Counted from the first letter of the stretch, positions 1-9,276 are shown. The stretch: DNA of 64,000 nt from Taibaiella koreensis (GCF_003545715.1 NZ_QVNU01000004.1:248001-312000), one strand, 5' to 3'. Notes: generated by a model not told the origin, from the sequence alone. Program-made: numbers and translations.

Positions 1-1226
1 CCGGTACCGAGGAACAACTGGCTAAAGAGATGACCTCCGGTTATGTGGGTTTCGACCCCACCGCGAACAGTCTCCATATCGGCAGCATGCTTCCGATCAT
101 TTTGCTGATGCATATGCAAAAATCGGGCCACAAACCCTACGCCCTTATCGGAGGCGCCACCGGTATGATCGGAGACCCCACAGGCAAGTCGGCGGAACGG
201 AACCTGCTCGATGATGAAACATTGCAACGTAACATTGCCGGTATCAGCAAACAACTGGAAAAATTCCTGGATTTCGACGAAAGCCTGCCCAATAAAGCCG
301 AGCTGGTCAATAACTATGACTGGCTCAAAGACTATACTTTCCTGGATTTCATACGCGACATCGGCAAGCACATCAGCATCAATTATATGCTGGCCAAGGA
401 TTCGGTGCAGAAACGGCTGGAATTTGGCCTGTCTTTTACCGAGTTCAGCTATCAGCTCATCCAGGGCTACGATTTTTATTACCTGAATAAGGAGCGTAAT
501 ATCAAGCTGCAGTTCGGCGGCGCCGACCAGTGGGGCAATATCGTGACCGGTACCGAGCTCATCCGTCGTAAGGGTGGCAGTGATGCCTTCGCATTTACCT
601 GTCCCCTGCTCAAGAAAGCCGATGGTGGTAAATTCGGGAAAACAGAATCCGGCAATATCTGGCTCGACCGGGAAAAGACATCGCCCTTCCGCTTTTACCA
701 ATACTGGTGCAGGGTAGCTGATGAGGATGCCAAAAATCTCATCAGGATCTTCACCTTCCTTCCGATAGAGGAGATACTGGTCCTGGAACAAGAGCACGAT
801 AAAGATCCTAGCCGGCGGATACTGCAGCACAAATTGGCTGAGGAAATAACCCGTATGGTACACAGTGAAGAAGACTTTCAGTTTGCCAAACAGGCTACCG
901 GCATATTGTTCAATAAATCAGCTGTTGAACAGCTGGCCCAGCTGAACCAGGAAGATTTTCTGATGGTGATGGATGGTGTTCCCCAGGTCGAAGCAGACCG
1001 TTCTTTGTTGAAAGAAGGCCTGGACCTGATCTCTTTTCTTTCCGAAAGTGGTATCTTCTCTTCGAAAGGCGAGGCGCGTAAAATGATTCAAAATGGCGGG
1101 CTCAGCATCAATAAGGTCAAAGTATCGGGTATAGAGGCGAGGCTTGAAGAAAGCCATCTGCTCAATGACAAATATATTTTGCTGCAAAAAGGCAAGAACA
1201 ATCCTTATCTCGCAGTATTTAATTAA
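1..1226 (+). CDS. tyrS: Tyrosine--tRNA ligase, 5' end missing
   Basis: Class I aminoacyl-tRNA synthetase that charges tRNA-Tyr in the cytoplasm. The frame is already open at base 3, upstream of the first ATG at 30, so the true start lies before the window. The HIGH-type signature reads HIGS (about 75-86) and the KMSKS-type loop reads KFGKT (about 630-644). Tyrosine-pocket motifs such as GADQWGN are present between them. The last 80 or so residues form an S4-like RNA-binding domain (KGEARKMIQNGGLSIN). About 400 residues are visible, close to the bacterial family size of about 420. A strong hairpin terminator follows the stop. Confidence 0.96.
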   Translation, partial: GTEEQLAKEMTSGYVGFDPTANSLHIGSMLPIILLMHMQKSGHKPYALIGGATGMIGDPTGKSAERNLLDDETLQRNIAGISKQLEKFLDFDESLPNKAELVNNYDWLKDYTFLDFIRDIGKHISINYMLAKDSVQKRLEFGLSFTEFSYQLIQGYDFYYLNKERNIKLQFGGADQWGNIVTGTELIRRKGGSDAFAFTCPLLKKADGGKFGKTESGNIWLDREKTSPFRFYQYWCRVADEDAKNLIRIFTFLPIEEILVLEQEHDKDPSRRILQHKLAEEITRMVHSEEDFQFAKQATGILFNKSAVEQLAQLNQEDFLMVMDGVPQVEADRSLLKEGLDLISFLSESGIFSSKGEARKMIQNGGLSINKVKVSGIEARLEESHLLNDKYILLQKGKNNPYLAVFN

Positions 1227-1231
1227 GGAGC

Positions 1232-1262
1232 AAAAATGCGGAACAGTCGTTCCGCATTTTTT
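1232..1262 (+). terminator. Rho-independent terminator of tyrS
   Basis: An 11-bp perfect stem (AAATGCGGAAC / GTTCCGCATTT) with an AGTC loop starts 6 nt after the tyrS stop and runs into a T tract. Confidence 0.85.
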
Positions 1263-1395
1263 CAAGGCGACTATACAAATCACATATAGTGCCAAAAATT
1301 CTTAACCATACCCAAGGACCAGAACAAGAAGAATTGTACAACGATAATACCTCCAATTTATAACAGTAACTTTTTCGCACAAGAAATATAACTAT

Positions 1396-1611
1396 ATGCA
1401 ACAATTCATTGAGGTTACTGATATTAGATATAATAATGGTGGCTTCTTAATAAATACTAGTCTCATAGCATCCATTACTGCCAATGGTAACAATGGTCTT
1501 ACCGCAAGGATAAATTTTACACCTGTTGGCAGAGAAGTATTCGGAGCAACTGGTTTGGAGCTTAGAGAGACTTATAACGAGATATGTCAACAAATAGAAA
1601 ATAAGCGATAA
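1396..1611 (+). CDS. Small hypothetical protein (71 aa)
   Basis: A 71-residue ORF with no family that I recognise. It is predicted soluble, with no signal peptide or membrane segment. The first half alternates hydrophobic and polar residues, which suggests a small beta-rich domain, and the end (ETYNEICQQIENK) looks helical. It lies alone between the tyrS terminator and nnrD. Its codons are clearly more AT-rich than those of either neighbour, which could mean recent acquisition or simply a poorly constrained gene. The ATG at 1396 is the first in frame. Confidence 0.5.
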   Translation: MQQFIEVTDIRYNNGGFLINTSLIASITANGNNGLTARINFTPVGREVFGATGLELRETYNEICQQIENKR

Positions 1612-1696
1612 AAAGCTAAGCGCACTTCATCGGTGTGCCTTTCTTATAAAGAATTGTCCCAACTTGCATATAGTCACTTTTTTTTAACCCGGACCT

Positions 1697-3199
1697 ATGA
1701 AAATTTTCAGCGCGCAGCAGATAAAGGAAGGCGATGCCTTTACCATCAGGCAGGAAGGGATCAGTTCTGCAGCACTCATGGAGCGTGCTGCAGGCAGCTG
1801 CTACCGATGGATCGCTGCGCGGTATAGCCGCGATACACCGGTCCTGGTTATTTGTGGCATGGGCAACAATGGCGGCGATGGCCTGGCGCTTACCCGCATA
1901 TTGCTACAGGAAGGCTTTTCGGCCCGTGCGGTAGTGTTGAAGCATATGGAACAGTTCAGCCCCGATGCGACCCACAACTTCACCCTGCTGCATCAGCTGG
2001 CGCCCGACGAAGTGCAGATACTCGAACAGGGTATGTTTGTGACCGGGCTGCCTGCGCATATCCTTATCGTCGATGCCTTGTTCGGCGCCGGACTCAACCG
2101 GCCGCTCGAAGATTGGCCGGCGGCATTTGTACGGGAGCTCAACGAGCTCCCCAATGAGAAGATCGCCATCGACATTCCCAGCGGCCTGCCTGCCGACAGT
2201 CTGTCCCTACCCGATGCAGCCGTACTCAGGGCGCAACATACCCTGAGTTTTCAATTCCGGAAACGCAGCTTCCTGCACCCGGAAGCAATCCCTTTTACAG
2301 GCGCTGTACATGTGCTCGATATCGGCCTAAGCCGTACCTGGCAGGAAGCGACGCATTCCCAATACCATACTATCGACCCTGAGACGGCGCGATCCCTGTA
2401 TCGTCCGCGTCAGGCTTCAGGGCACAAAGGCACCTACGGCCGTGCTATGCTGGTAGGCGGCAGTTATGGTAAAATGGGCGCTATTGCCCTGAGCACAGGC
2501 GCTGCCCTGCGTAGCGGCGCCGGCCTGGTGTATACACAGGCGCCTTCCTGCGGCTGCGACATTTTGCAAGCCACACATCCCGAAGCTATGTTCCTGCCTG
2601 ACGGCGAAAAGCACATAGTGCATATCGGGAATACCAACCAGGCTACCGCTATCGGGATCGGACCAGGGATGGGACAAGAACCGGAGACAGCTAAGGCATT
2701 GCTGGCTTTCCTGGAACAATACGATAAGCCCCTGGTACTGGATGCCGACGGTCTGAATATCCTGTCGGGAAAAGAGGAGCAACTTCACCTGCTCACCGCC
2801 GCTTCCATTCTTACGCCACATCCCAAAGAGTTCACCCGGCTCTTTGGGTCCACCCGCGACAGTATGTTCCAGGTAGAGCTGGGCAGAGCCAAGGCTATGA
2901 AATATAATCTTTGCATCGTACTCAAAGGACACCATACAGCTGTATTACTGCCTAATGGGGAGTGCTGGTACAATACGACCGGCAACCCGGGCATGGCCAC
3001 CGGTGGCAGCGGCGATGTGCTTACAGGTATCCTTACCGGTTTACTGGCCCAGGGTTATCCCACAAGGGACGCGGCGCTGCTCGGTGTGTTCCTGCATGGC
3101 CTCGCCGGTGATATAGCCGCAAAAGAGTTATCGGAAGAAGCATTACTGGCAGGCGATCTTATCCACTACCTGGGTAAGGCCTTTCTCAGCCTTCGCTAA
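1697..3199 (+). CDS. nnrD: Bifunctional NAD(P)HX epimerase / ADP-dependent NAD(P)HX dehydratase
   Basis: Repairs hydrated NADH and NADPH. The N-terminal YjeF_N domain epimerises R- and S-NAD(P)HX, and the C-terminal ribokinase-like domain dehydrates S-NAD(P)HX using ADP. Visible signatures are NNGGDG at residues 57-62 (epimerase), VDALFGAGLNRP near 125-136, DADGLN at 349-354, TPHPKE at 373-378, and GGSGD at 436-440, which carries the catalytic Asp of the dehydratase. The 500-residue length is normal for the fused bacterial enzyme. The downstream ORF starts 3 nt after the stop, so the two are probably co-transcribed. Confidence 0.95.
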   Translation: MKIFSAQQIKEGDAFTIRQEGISSAALMERAAGSCYRWIAARYSRDTPVLVICGMGNNGGDGLALTRILLQEGFSARAVVLKHMEQFSPDATHNFTLLHQLAPDEVQILEQGMFVTGLPAHILIVDALFGAGLNRPLEDWPAAFVRELNELPNEKIAIDIPSGLPADSLSLPDAAVLRAQHTLSFQFRKRSFLHPEAIPFTGAVHVLDIGLSRTWQEATHSQYHTIDPETARSLYRPRQASGHKGTYGRAMLVGGSYGKMGAIALSTGAALRSGAGLVYTQAPSCGCDILQATHPEAMFLPDGEKHIVHIGNTNQATAIGIGPGMGQEPETAKALLAFLEQYDKPLVLDADGLNILSGKEEQLHLLTAASILTPHPKEFTRLFGSTRDSMFQVELGRAKAMKYNLCIVLKGHHTAVLLPNGECWYNTTGNPGMATGGSGDVLTGILTGLLAQGYPTRDAALLGVFLHGLAGDIAAKELSEEALLAGDLIHYLGKAFLSLR

Positions 3200-3202
3200 A
3201 TT

Positions 3203-4021
3203 ATGTTCCGCTTTGCAAAATATCCCGGACAGGCACACCGTTTTCCAGTGATGCGCCTGGAATTTTCGCTGTTACTCTTCTGCTGGCTTACGACCTTCTC
3301 CGCCTCAGCCCGGGTCAGCTGGCTGTTCCAGGCCGGTGCCGGTACCGCCTACGGCTCTGTCAATAGCCGTATCGACAAGCCGGAAAACCATTATCGTGTC
3401 GACATCAGTCCGCGGATCACACCTACCGCCGGCCTTTCCGTTCTTATACCGCTCAGTCAGCGCCTGACGCTGGAACCCGGCTTACTTTACAGCAGGAAAG
3501 GTTTCCGCGGTATAGACGAGTTTGTGGTACACGACGGCAACTATACCAGCCAGGTGTTATTTGATACTCATTACCAGCTCAACTACCTCACGCTCCCCAT
3601 CCAACTTAACTATACCCTGCTGCAATGCGGGCAACATAAACTGTTGCTTGGCGGTGGCATGAACTACGCCATCCTGCTCAACGGCAGCAACGACTATTTC
3701 ACCCGCCAGGTATGGCGGGGCGCGGCATACGAAGGATGGTTCCGGAACAACCAGGTATTCAAAGGCTTGATGCAAACGAAAAATACCTATGAAGGCACCA
3801 TGAGCATTTTCGATGCGGGGCTCAGACTGCAGGTAAGCTATATTTTCCGCTCCCGGCTAATGCTGCGTGTGTTCCATGAGCAAAGCCTCTATAGCGTTTA
3901 CCTTAAGGAACCCAACAACCGGCCGGCGGTACGCCTGCGCTATACGGGATTGAGCATAGGCATCCTGTTTCCTTCGTTCAAAGGCGTAACAGCTGCCGCT
4001 GCAGGACCTGGCAGGTCTTAG
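3203..4021 (+). CDS. Outer-membrane beta-barrel protein, PorT-like
   Basis: A 272-residue secreted protein that reads as a small outer-membrane beta barrel: repeated amphipathic strands (RLTLEPGLLYSRKGF, YLTLPIQLNYTLL, RLRYTGLSIGILF) and aromatic girdles, as in the PorT/OMP_b-brl families. The signal peptide begins at the internal Met at 3251 (FSLLLFCWLTTFSASA), so translation may start there; the longer start is kept because it lies 3 nt after nnrD and could be translationally coupled. Its stop overlaps the stop of the convergent PepSY gene. Substrate or role unknown. Confidence 0.7.
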   Translation: MFRFAKYPGQAHRFPVMRLEFSLLLFCWLTTFSASARVSWLFQAGAGTAYGSVNSRIDKPENHYRVDISPRITPTAGLSVLIPLSQRLTLEPGLLYSRKGFRGIDEFVVHDGNYTSQVLFDTHYQLNYLTLPIQLNYTLLQCGQHKLLLGGGMNYAILLNGSNDYFTRQVWRGAAYEGWFRNNQVFKGLMQTKNTYEGTMSIFDAGLRLQVSYIFRSRLMLRVFHEQSLYSVYLKEPNNRPAVRLRYTGLSIGILFPSFKGVTAAAAGPGRS

Positions 4022-5256
4022 GCCACAGCCGCCTTGCGTGAAGCAGGCTTAGCCGCTGTTGCTTTCTCTTTTTTGCTTTTGTTTTTGCGTCCCCACCAGA
4101 TGAGGAAACCCGTAACGGGCATGCTGGCACAAATAAGGCTGGCGAAGAAGGCCAGTATTTTGCCGGCAATGCCGGCGACAGCACCTACGTGTATGTCGTA
4201 GTTCATACGCTGTATCTTTTCGGCCATGGTGGTCTGGCTCAATTTGCCATAAGTATGCCGCACCGGCATTTCTTTAAGGGTGTACTGGTCAAAGAAGCGG
4301 TAGTCGGCCTTCCAGTAAGTGCCACCGTCGGGATTAAGGGCTATTTCCAGCGCAGCGCTCCGCTCTTCGGGTATATGAACCTCCATTACACCGCGGTAGC
4401 CGGGGTTTTCCTGCCGCATGCGCTGCCACAGGACGTCGGCCGCCGGTTGATCGCCGCGTTGCGCCATAGCGGTCGTGTCCGATAATGGTGCATTGAACTC
4501 TGTCAGAGCTTTTCCACCCGAGGTGGTCCAGAAGACTGTTTTGGCAAACCATTCGAAGCCCCATACCAAACCGGTGAATGCGATGAAGATGATGATCCAG
4601 CTCATGTAAAAACCCAGCACATTGTGCAGGTCATAATTCTTTCGCCGCCATTTGGCATTGAGCTTAACGGTGAAACGCTGTTTGCGGGCAGCCTTATTCC
4701 TGGGCCACCAAAGAATGATTCCGGTGACCAGCAGAACTACAAATATGAGTGTAGCAGAGGCAACGATCGGTTGTCCTATTTTCGGCGGCAGCCAAAGATA
4801 AAAATGTCCGCTAATGACCACGCGGAAAAAGTCGCTGTCCATATCGCGGGTATGCAGCACCTTGCCGGTATAAGGATCGATGAACACCAGGTAGTAATAT
4901 TCCGGGTCACCGTTGTAAAAGGAGGCAATAACAGAATGCCCGGGCTCATAAGCCAGGCTATGTAGCTTTTTGCCTGGCAGCTGGCCGCGAGCAATCGCTT
5001 CCAGCCGGGAGGGTGGCAACTGCTGCTTTGGTTGTTCCTTCACAAAGCGAAAGCTTTGCGTAGCATTTTCAATTTCCCGTTCAAAAGCAAGCATACAGCC
5101 GGTAATACCCAGGAAACAAACGATAAGCCCTGAAGCCAGGCCCAGCCACAGATGTACTTTGCCTACCGCCTTTCTGAATGGCGTAGGTCCTCCTTTTTTC
5201 TTTTTACCTGTCTTGTCCGCCTGTTTCATATTCTGTATGGCCTGCATTTGCAGCAT
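4018..5256 (-). CDS. PepSY-associated transmembrane protein
   Basis: Inner-membrane protein of the PepSY_TM family, often found next to siderophore receptors and thought to take part in reduction of iron-siderophores (family knowledge). Four hydrophobic segments are visible: LWLGLASGLIVCFLGITG, ATLIFVVLLVTGIILWW, YMSWIIIFIAFTGLVWGF and FFASLICASMPVTGFLIWW, with a large periplasmic portion between the first and second. The C-terminus is Lys/Ala-rich. It lies 69 nt downstream of the TonB-dependent siderophore receptor on the same strand, so an operon is likely. A second candidate start is the ATG at 5229, nine codons in. Confidence 0.88.
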   Translation of the reverse strand: MLQMQAIQNMKQADKTGKKKKGGPTPFRKAVGKVHLWLGLASGLIVCFLGITGCMLAFEREIENATQSFRFVKEQPKQQLPPSRLEAIARGQLPGKKLHSLAYEPGHSVIASFYNGDPEYYYLVFIDPYTGKVLHTRDMDSDFFRVVISGHFYLWLPPKIGQPIVASATLIFVVLLVTGIILWWPRNKAARKQRFTVKLNAKWRRKNYDLHNVLGFYMSWIIIFIAFTGLVWGFEWFAKTVFWTTSGGKALTEFNAPLSDTTAMAQRGDQPAADVLWQRMRQENPGYRGVMEVHIPEERSAALEIALNPDGGTYWKADYRFFDQYTLKEMPVRHTYGKLSQTTMAEKIQRMNYDIHVGAVAGIAGKILAFFASLICASMPVTGFLIWWGRKNKSKKEKATAAKPASRKAAVA

Positions 5257-5325
5257 TTAAGGGGGGAAGACAATCCGGCAGGCCGCCGGCCTTGCCTTCC
5301 CATATGATCGTCACCAATAGATTGC

Positions 5326-7710
5326 CTAAAAGCGGTAGCTCACGCCCAGGCGCCAGTTACGGCCCGCCTCAGCTTGCCAGGAATAAGCGGGGTTGCTGAA
5401 ATAATTGCTGTAGTAAGCGCCGCTGTAAAGATAGGTATCCAATATATTAAACACATTCAATGTGAGCCTGATCTTACCCGCCTCGTAAAACAAACCGCCG
5501 TCGAGCTTAAAGTAGTCGGGCAGGTTCTGCTCCGGTTCCGTTTTGCTGTAAGATCCGGTAGCCCTGTCGCCAAGCCAGGTAAAGCCTCCGGAGATACCCA
5601 GGCCTTCCAGCACACCGCTTTGCACTTTGTAGCTCAGCCAGGTGTTGACCGTGTGGCGGTTGGAGCCCGCTACACGTTGTCCTTCGTAGGCAATGCTCTC
5701 CCCTACGCCGGCATTCACCTTATTCACTTTGGCATCGGTATAGGCATAGTTGGCGATAACGCTGAAGCCCGGGAAAATAGTGCCTCTCAGGTCAAACTCC
5801 ACACCCTGGGCCAGCTTCTGGCCTATCTCCATGCTGAACTGCGAGTTGGGAATACCGGTAATCTCATGATCTTTCATGATACGGTATACCGACAAAGTGG
5901 TGTTCCACTTCCCATCGAACCAGTCCCGCTTTACGCCTGCCTCGATGTTACTACCGGTAATCGGACTAGCCGCTTTGCCGCCCACCAGTATGCCCGATTG
6001 TGGTACGAAGGCCTGATCGTACAGGGCATACACCGCTGTGTTCCTGTCGATAGAATAGCTGAGCCCGGCACGGGGTGTAAAGCGGTTAGCGCTCTCCCCT
6101 GCCGCACCATAAGCCGACTGGGTTACGGTGGTATAACGTGCTGCCAGGGTAAGCCGTAGACGATCATTAAAGAAACCCAGCTCGTCCTGTACATAGATAC
6201 CTGTGTAGTGCTGATCGATAATACCGCCACCGGCTGTCGCCCGCTGATCGAGGCTAAGGGTTCTGTCAAACTTGGGATAGCCGAGATCGGGAACGCCGTA
6301 TACCGGGTTTTTGGTATCGAATGGCGCTCCGGCCGAATCGAGTGGATAAGAACGCGACCAGTCGGCTAAATAATTTTTGGTGCCTACATCCAGGCCGGCC
6401 AGGATACGATGCGTTACAGCACCCGTTTGTACTTTGCCGTTAAGGAAAGCTTGTCCCAGGGTCATTTGGCTTTTGGCATCCCATATACCAACGGAGCGTA
6501 TCATTTTGCCACCGGGCAATACATCGGCCGGCCACATGCTCGAACCGGTCTGGTTGTAATTAAAATAGGCGGCCTGTACGGTCAGTTTCCAGTCGTCGCT
6601 CAGCCGGTGGTTGAGCGTAAGGTAGAGGCTGTGATCGTTGATATTGGTGGGCGCCAGGCCGGGTGGTACAGCAGTAAAGTTGCGGGGCAGCGTAGCATAT
6701 CCTTCCGTAGAGAAGACGTAGTAGGAGCCTACGTCGGTCATATTGGCGCGCTGATACGTATACTCGGCGGTAAGGCGGGTACGGTCGCTGATCTGGTAAG
6801 AGATTACCGGCGCCACCGTATAGCGGTCGTTGAATTCATTGGGCCGGAAAGAACCTTTCTTCTGACCGGCCAGGTTGAGGCGGAACAGCAGCTTACCATC
6901 TTTACTCAACTTGCCGTCGAGATCAAGCGAAGCCCGGTAGAAGTCGTAGCTGCCCATCATCAGGCTGGCTTCTCCTTTGGTTTCGCCCGTAGGCTTTTTG
7001 GTTACCACATTGTACAAGCCGGAAGGGTCGCCATTGGCCAGCATAAAGCCTGCCGGGCCTTTTACAAATTCGATATGATCTACCATGCTCAGATCTTCTG
7101 TAAGCGGCCCCCAGAAAGAATTCACCACGTTGAAACCATTACGGAAGGCCTGTATCTGCGACCCACGCATGGTAATATTCGTATAAAGATCGCCCCAGTG
7201 TTCCTGGCGGTTGGCGCCGCTTACATTACGCAGTACGCCATCGCTCATACTGGTTACCTGTTGATCGGCCAACACCTTGCCGGTAACGACCTGTATATTC
7301 TGAGGTATTTCCAGCAAGGGGGTCTGCAGCTTCAGGCTGTTGGATGTTTTGTCGGCAGTATAAGACTGGCGGTTGGCGCCGATAACCACTTCGTCCAGGT
7401 CGGTATTGCCTTTTTTTAGCTGGATATCATCAAGCATAAGCGTTTGTTCGTCGCTGATCGTAAACTCGACCGATCTGCTTTGTGCGCCTACGGCATGTAC
7501 ATAGAGCTTGTGCTTGCCCGCGTCGGCCTCCATAGTGAAGCGGCCCTGCTCGTCTGTTGAGATTTCTTCATTATGGTGATCCAGACGCAGCGTCACTTGC
7601 GCCGCCGGTGCGCCATCTGCATTAAGGATGCGTCCTTTGAGAATTCCTGTCTGGGCATAAGCGGCAGCGCTGGCGCCCAACAGGCCAAAAATCATAAAGA
7701 TTTTGTTCAT
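5326..7710 (-). CDS. TonB-dependent siderophore receptor
   Basis: Outer-membrane receptor for ferric-siderophore uptake, energised by TonB. The start is placed at 7710 because a classic signal peptide (MNKIFMIFGLLGASAAAYAQ) begins there; the open frame extends to 7893 but that extension is not protein-like and covers the promoter. The order is signal peptide, carboxypeptidase-regulatory-like beta-sandwich (about residues 22-105), plug domain (LLEIPQNIQVVTGKVL), a 22-strand type barrel, and a terminal strand ending in YRF. At about 794 residues the length is normal. It precedes the PepSY partner. The promoter carries a duplicated 17-nt element (see 7836-7873). Confidence 0.92.
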   Translation of the reverse strand: MNKIFMIFGLLGASAAAYAQTGILKGRILNADGAPAAQVTLRLDHHNEEISTDEQGRFTMEADAGKHKLYVHAVGAQSRSVEFTISDEQTLMLDDIQLKKGNTDLDEVVIGANRQSYTADKTSNSLKLQTPLLEIPQNIQVVTGKVLADQQVTSMSDGVLRNVSGANRQEHWGDLYTNITMRGSQIQAFRNGFNVVNSFWGPLTEDLSMVDHIEFVKGPAGFMLANGDPSGLYNVVTKKPTGETKGEASLMMGSYDFYRASLDLDGKLSKDGKLLFRLNLAGQKKGSFRPNEFNDRYTVAPVISYQISDRTRLTAEYTYQRANMTDVGSYYVFSTEGYATLPRNFTAVPPGLAPTNINDHSLYLTLNHRLSDDWKLTVQAAYFNYNQTGSSMWPADVLPGGKMIRSVGIWDAKSQMTLGQAFLNGKVQTGAVTHRILAGLDVGTKNYLADWSRSYPLDSAGAPFDTKNPVYGVPDLGYPKFDRTLSLDQRATAGGGIIDQHYTGIYVQDELGFFNDRLRLTLAARYTTVTQSAYGAAGESANRFTPRAGLSYSIDRNTAVYALYDQAFVPQSGILVGGKAASPITGSNIEAGVKRDWFDGKWNTTLSVYRIMKDHEITGIPNSQFSMEIGQKLAQGVEFDLRGTIFPGFSVIANYAYTDAKVNKVNAGVGESIAYEGQRVAGSNRHTVNTWLSYKVQSGVLEGLGISGGFTWLGDRATGSYSKTEPEQNLPDYFKLDGGLFYEAGKIRLTLNVFNILDTYLYSGAYYSNYFSNPAYSWQAEAGRNWRLGVSYRF

Positions 7711-7806
7711 TTGTCTATACTGTTTTGCAAAAGGGAGATGTGATAAAAACGCAAGGGATAGGGCTTTGATCTTCAGGAGGGATATGCCTGATTGCTTTCT
7801 TCGCTG

Positions 7807-7814
7807 CAAAATTA
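7807..7814 (-). promoter_or_regulatory. -7 promoter element of siderophore receptor
   Basis: On the minus strand this reads TAATTTTG, an exact match to the Bacteroidota TAnnTTTG -7 element. It lies about 97 nt upstream of the chosen start at 7710. Confidence 0.6.
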
Positions 7815-7835
7815 GAACCGGGCGCAGCCACGGGT

Positions 7836-7873
7836 TTTCAAAATCGGGAAAAATACTTTCAAAATCGGGAAAA
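7836..7873 (-). promoter_or_regulatory. Tandem 17-nt operator, 21-bp spacing (AraC-type?)
   Basis: Two identical 17-nt copies of TTTCAAAATCGGGAAAA (plus-strand reading) at 7836-7852 and 7857-7873 begin exactly 21 bp apart, that is, two helical turns. The nearer copy ends about 22 nt upstream of the TAATTTTG element, so it overlaps the -33 region. This arrangement is typical of AraC-family activators (inference). No AraC gene is adjacent. Confidence 0.6.
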
Positions 7874-7968
7874 CACTGTCTGCTCCGTGTCAAAAAACGG
7901 GACCTGTTACCGGTCCCTTTCCAGCAAATGATAATTGTAAGCTTTGTGTCATTTCTTAAAGGCGCCCT

Positions 7969-8005
7969 CTAACCCTGTAAGGGTTTAAAACCCCTGTAGG
8001 GTTAG
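7969..8005. repeat. Nested palindrome in divergent intergenic region
   Basis: The outer arms CTAACCCT (7969-7976) and AGGGTTAG (7998-8005) enclose an inner palindrome GGGTTTAAAACCC. It lies between the divergent siderophore receptor and the GNAT-like gene, just upstream of the latter's -7 element. It could be a cruciform, an operator or a dispersed repeat. Confidence 0.6.
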
Positions 8006-8016
8006 GCGAAAATTTT

Positions 8017-8024
8017 TACATTTG
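8017..8024 (+). promoter_or_regulatory. -7 promoter element of GNAT-like gene
   Basis: TACATTTG matches TAnnTTTG and ends 4 nt before the ATG at 8029, so the transcript would be leaderless or nearly so. Confidence 0.5.
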
Positions 8025-8028
8025 CCTC

Positions 8029-9186
8029 ATGAATTTCCAGCTAACAGAAGTCAGCAACGCACAGCACAGCAAACAATTCCTGGAGCTTCCACTTAAGATC
8101 TATAAAGATGACGCCAACTGGATCCGTCCCTTGGATAAAGATATCGAAGCCGTTTTTGATCCGGAAAAGAATAAATTTTTCAAACATGGGTCCTGCAAGC
8201 GTTGGCTGCTCCTGAACGGGCAGCAGGAGGTGATCGGGCGCATTGCTGCCTTTATCAATAAAAAATACAAGCAGGAGCAGCCCACCGGCGGCGTAGGCTT
8301 TTTTGAATGCATCAACGACCAGGCAGCAGCCAGCTTCATGCTGGACCATTGCCGCGATTGGCTGCAGGCCCAGGGTATGGAAGCGATGGACGGGCCGATC
8401 AATTTTGGCGAGCGGGAGCGCTGGTGGGGACTGCTGGTAGAAGGTTTCCACGAACCCCTGTACTGCATGAACTACAATCCGCCTTATTATAAGGAGCTGT
8501 TTGAACACTATGGTTTCCAGGTATATTTCAATCAGGAGTGCTTTGGCATGGAAGCCATCTACGAATTCCAGGATAAATTTTATACCCGGCACGAAGAGCT
8601 GTTGCGGAATAAGGACCTGCATGCGGAACCCATACGCAAAAAGCATCTCGAAAAATATGCCCGCGATTTCACAACGGTCTATAACAAAGCCTGGGCCAGC
8701 CACGGCGGCGGCAAAACGCTGGACGAGCGCCAGGTGATCGCGATGTTCCGCACCATGAAGCCGGTGATGGACGAAAGGCTAAGCTGGTTCGTTTACCATA
8801 AAGAGGAACCTGTAGCCTGCTGGCTCAACCTTCCCGATCTCAACCAATACTTCAAGCATATGAACGGCAAGTTCGGGCTGCTACAGAAGCTCAAATTCCT
8901 CTGGCTGCAGCGTTTTGGTAAAAATGAGCATTTCCTGGGTATCCTTTTCGGCGTGGTACCCGGATGGCAGGGCAGAGGCATGGATGCCTACCTTATCCTG
9001 GAAGGTTCTAAAGTGATTTGCTTCAAAACACCTTTCAGGCATTATGAAATGCAATGGATCGGCGACTTCAATCCCAAAATGATCAATATCGCCCACAATC
9101 TCGGCGCCCATATTACCCGCCGGCTCAGCACCTACCGTTACCTGTTTGACCGGCAAAAAGAATTCAGGCGGCACCCCATGCTCTAG
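8029..9186 (+). CDS. GNAT-superfamily acyltransferase-like protein
   Basis: A 385-residue soluble protein. The C-terminal third carries a motif A-like acyl-CoA loop (VVPGWQGRGMDAYLI, residues about 309-323), which supports a GCN5-related N-acyltransferase fold. Conserved-looking blocks such as DGPINFGERERWWG and MNYNPPYYKELFEHYGF are typical of a large uncharacterised Bacteroidota GNAT group. The substrate cannot be inferred. It is transcribed divergently from the siderophore receptor, and the following TPR gene starts 91 nt after its stop. Confidence 0.75.
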   Translation: MNFQLTEVSNAQHSKQFLELPLKIYKDDANWIRPLDKDIEAVFDPEKNKFFKHGSCKRWLLLNGQQEVIGRIAAFINKKYKQEQPTGGVGFFECINDQAAASFMLDHCRDWLQAQGMEAMDGPINFGERERWWGLLVEGFHEPLYCMNYNPPYYKELFEHYGFQVYFNQECFGMEAIYEFQDKFYTRHEELLRNKDLHAEPIRKKHLEKYARDFTTVYNKAWASHGGGKTLDERQVIAMFRTMKPVMDERLSWFVYHKEEPVACWLNLPDLNQYFKHMNGKFGLLQKLKFLWLQRFGKNEHFLGILFGVVPGWQGRGMDAYLILEGSKVICFKTPFRHYEMQWIGDFNPKMINIAHNLGAHITRRLSTYRYLFDRQKEFRRHPML

Positions 9187-9276
9187 GCTATGCGATGTTT
9201 CCGCCAAAAAAGAGTGGCACTTTGGTCCGGCATGCCTTATTTTTGCCGCTATCCCGTTTATCATTTTCAACGACAA

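Noticed and set aside
6409-7419. 336-residue ORF on the plus strand opposite the siderophore receptor
   Set aside because: Its translation has no domain, and the minus strand encodes a clear TonB receptor over the same bases; it is an antisense shadow caused by codon bias.
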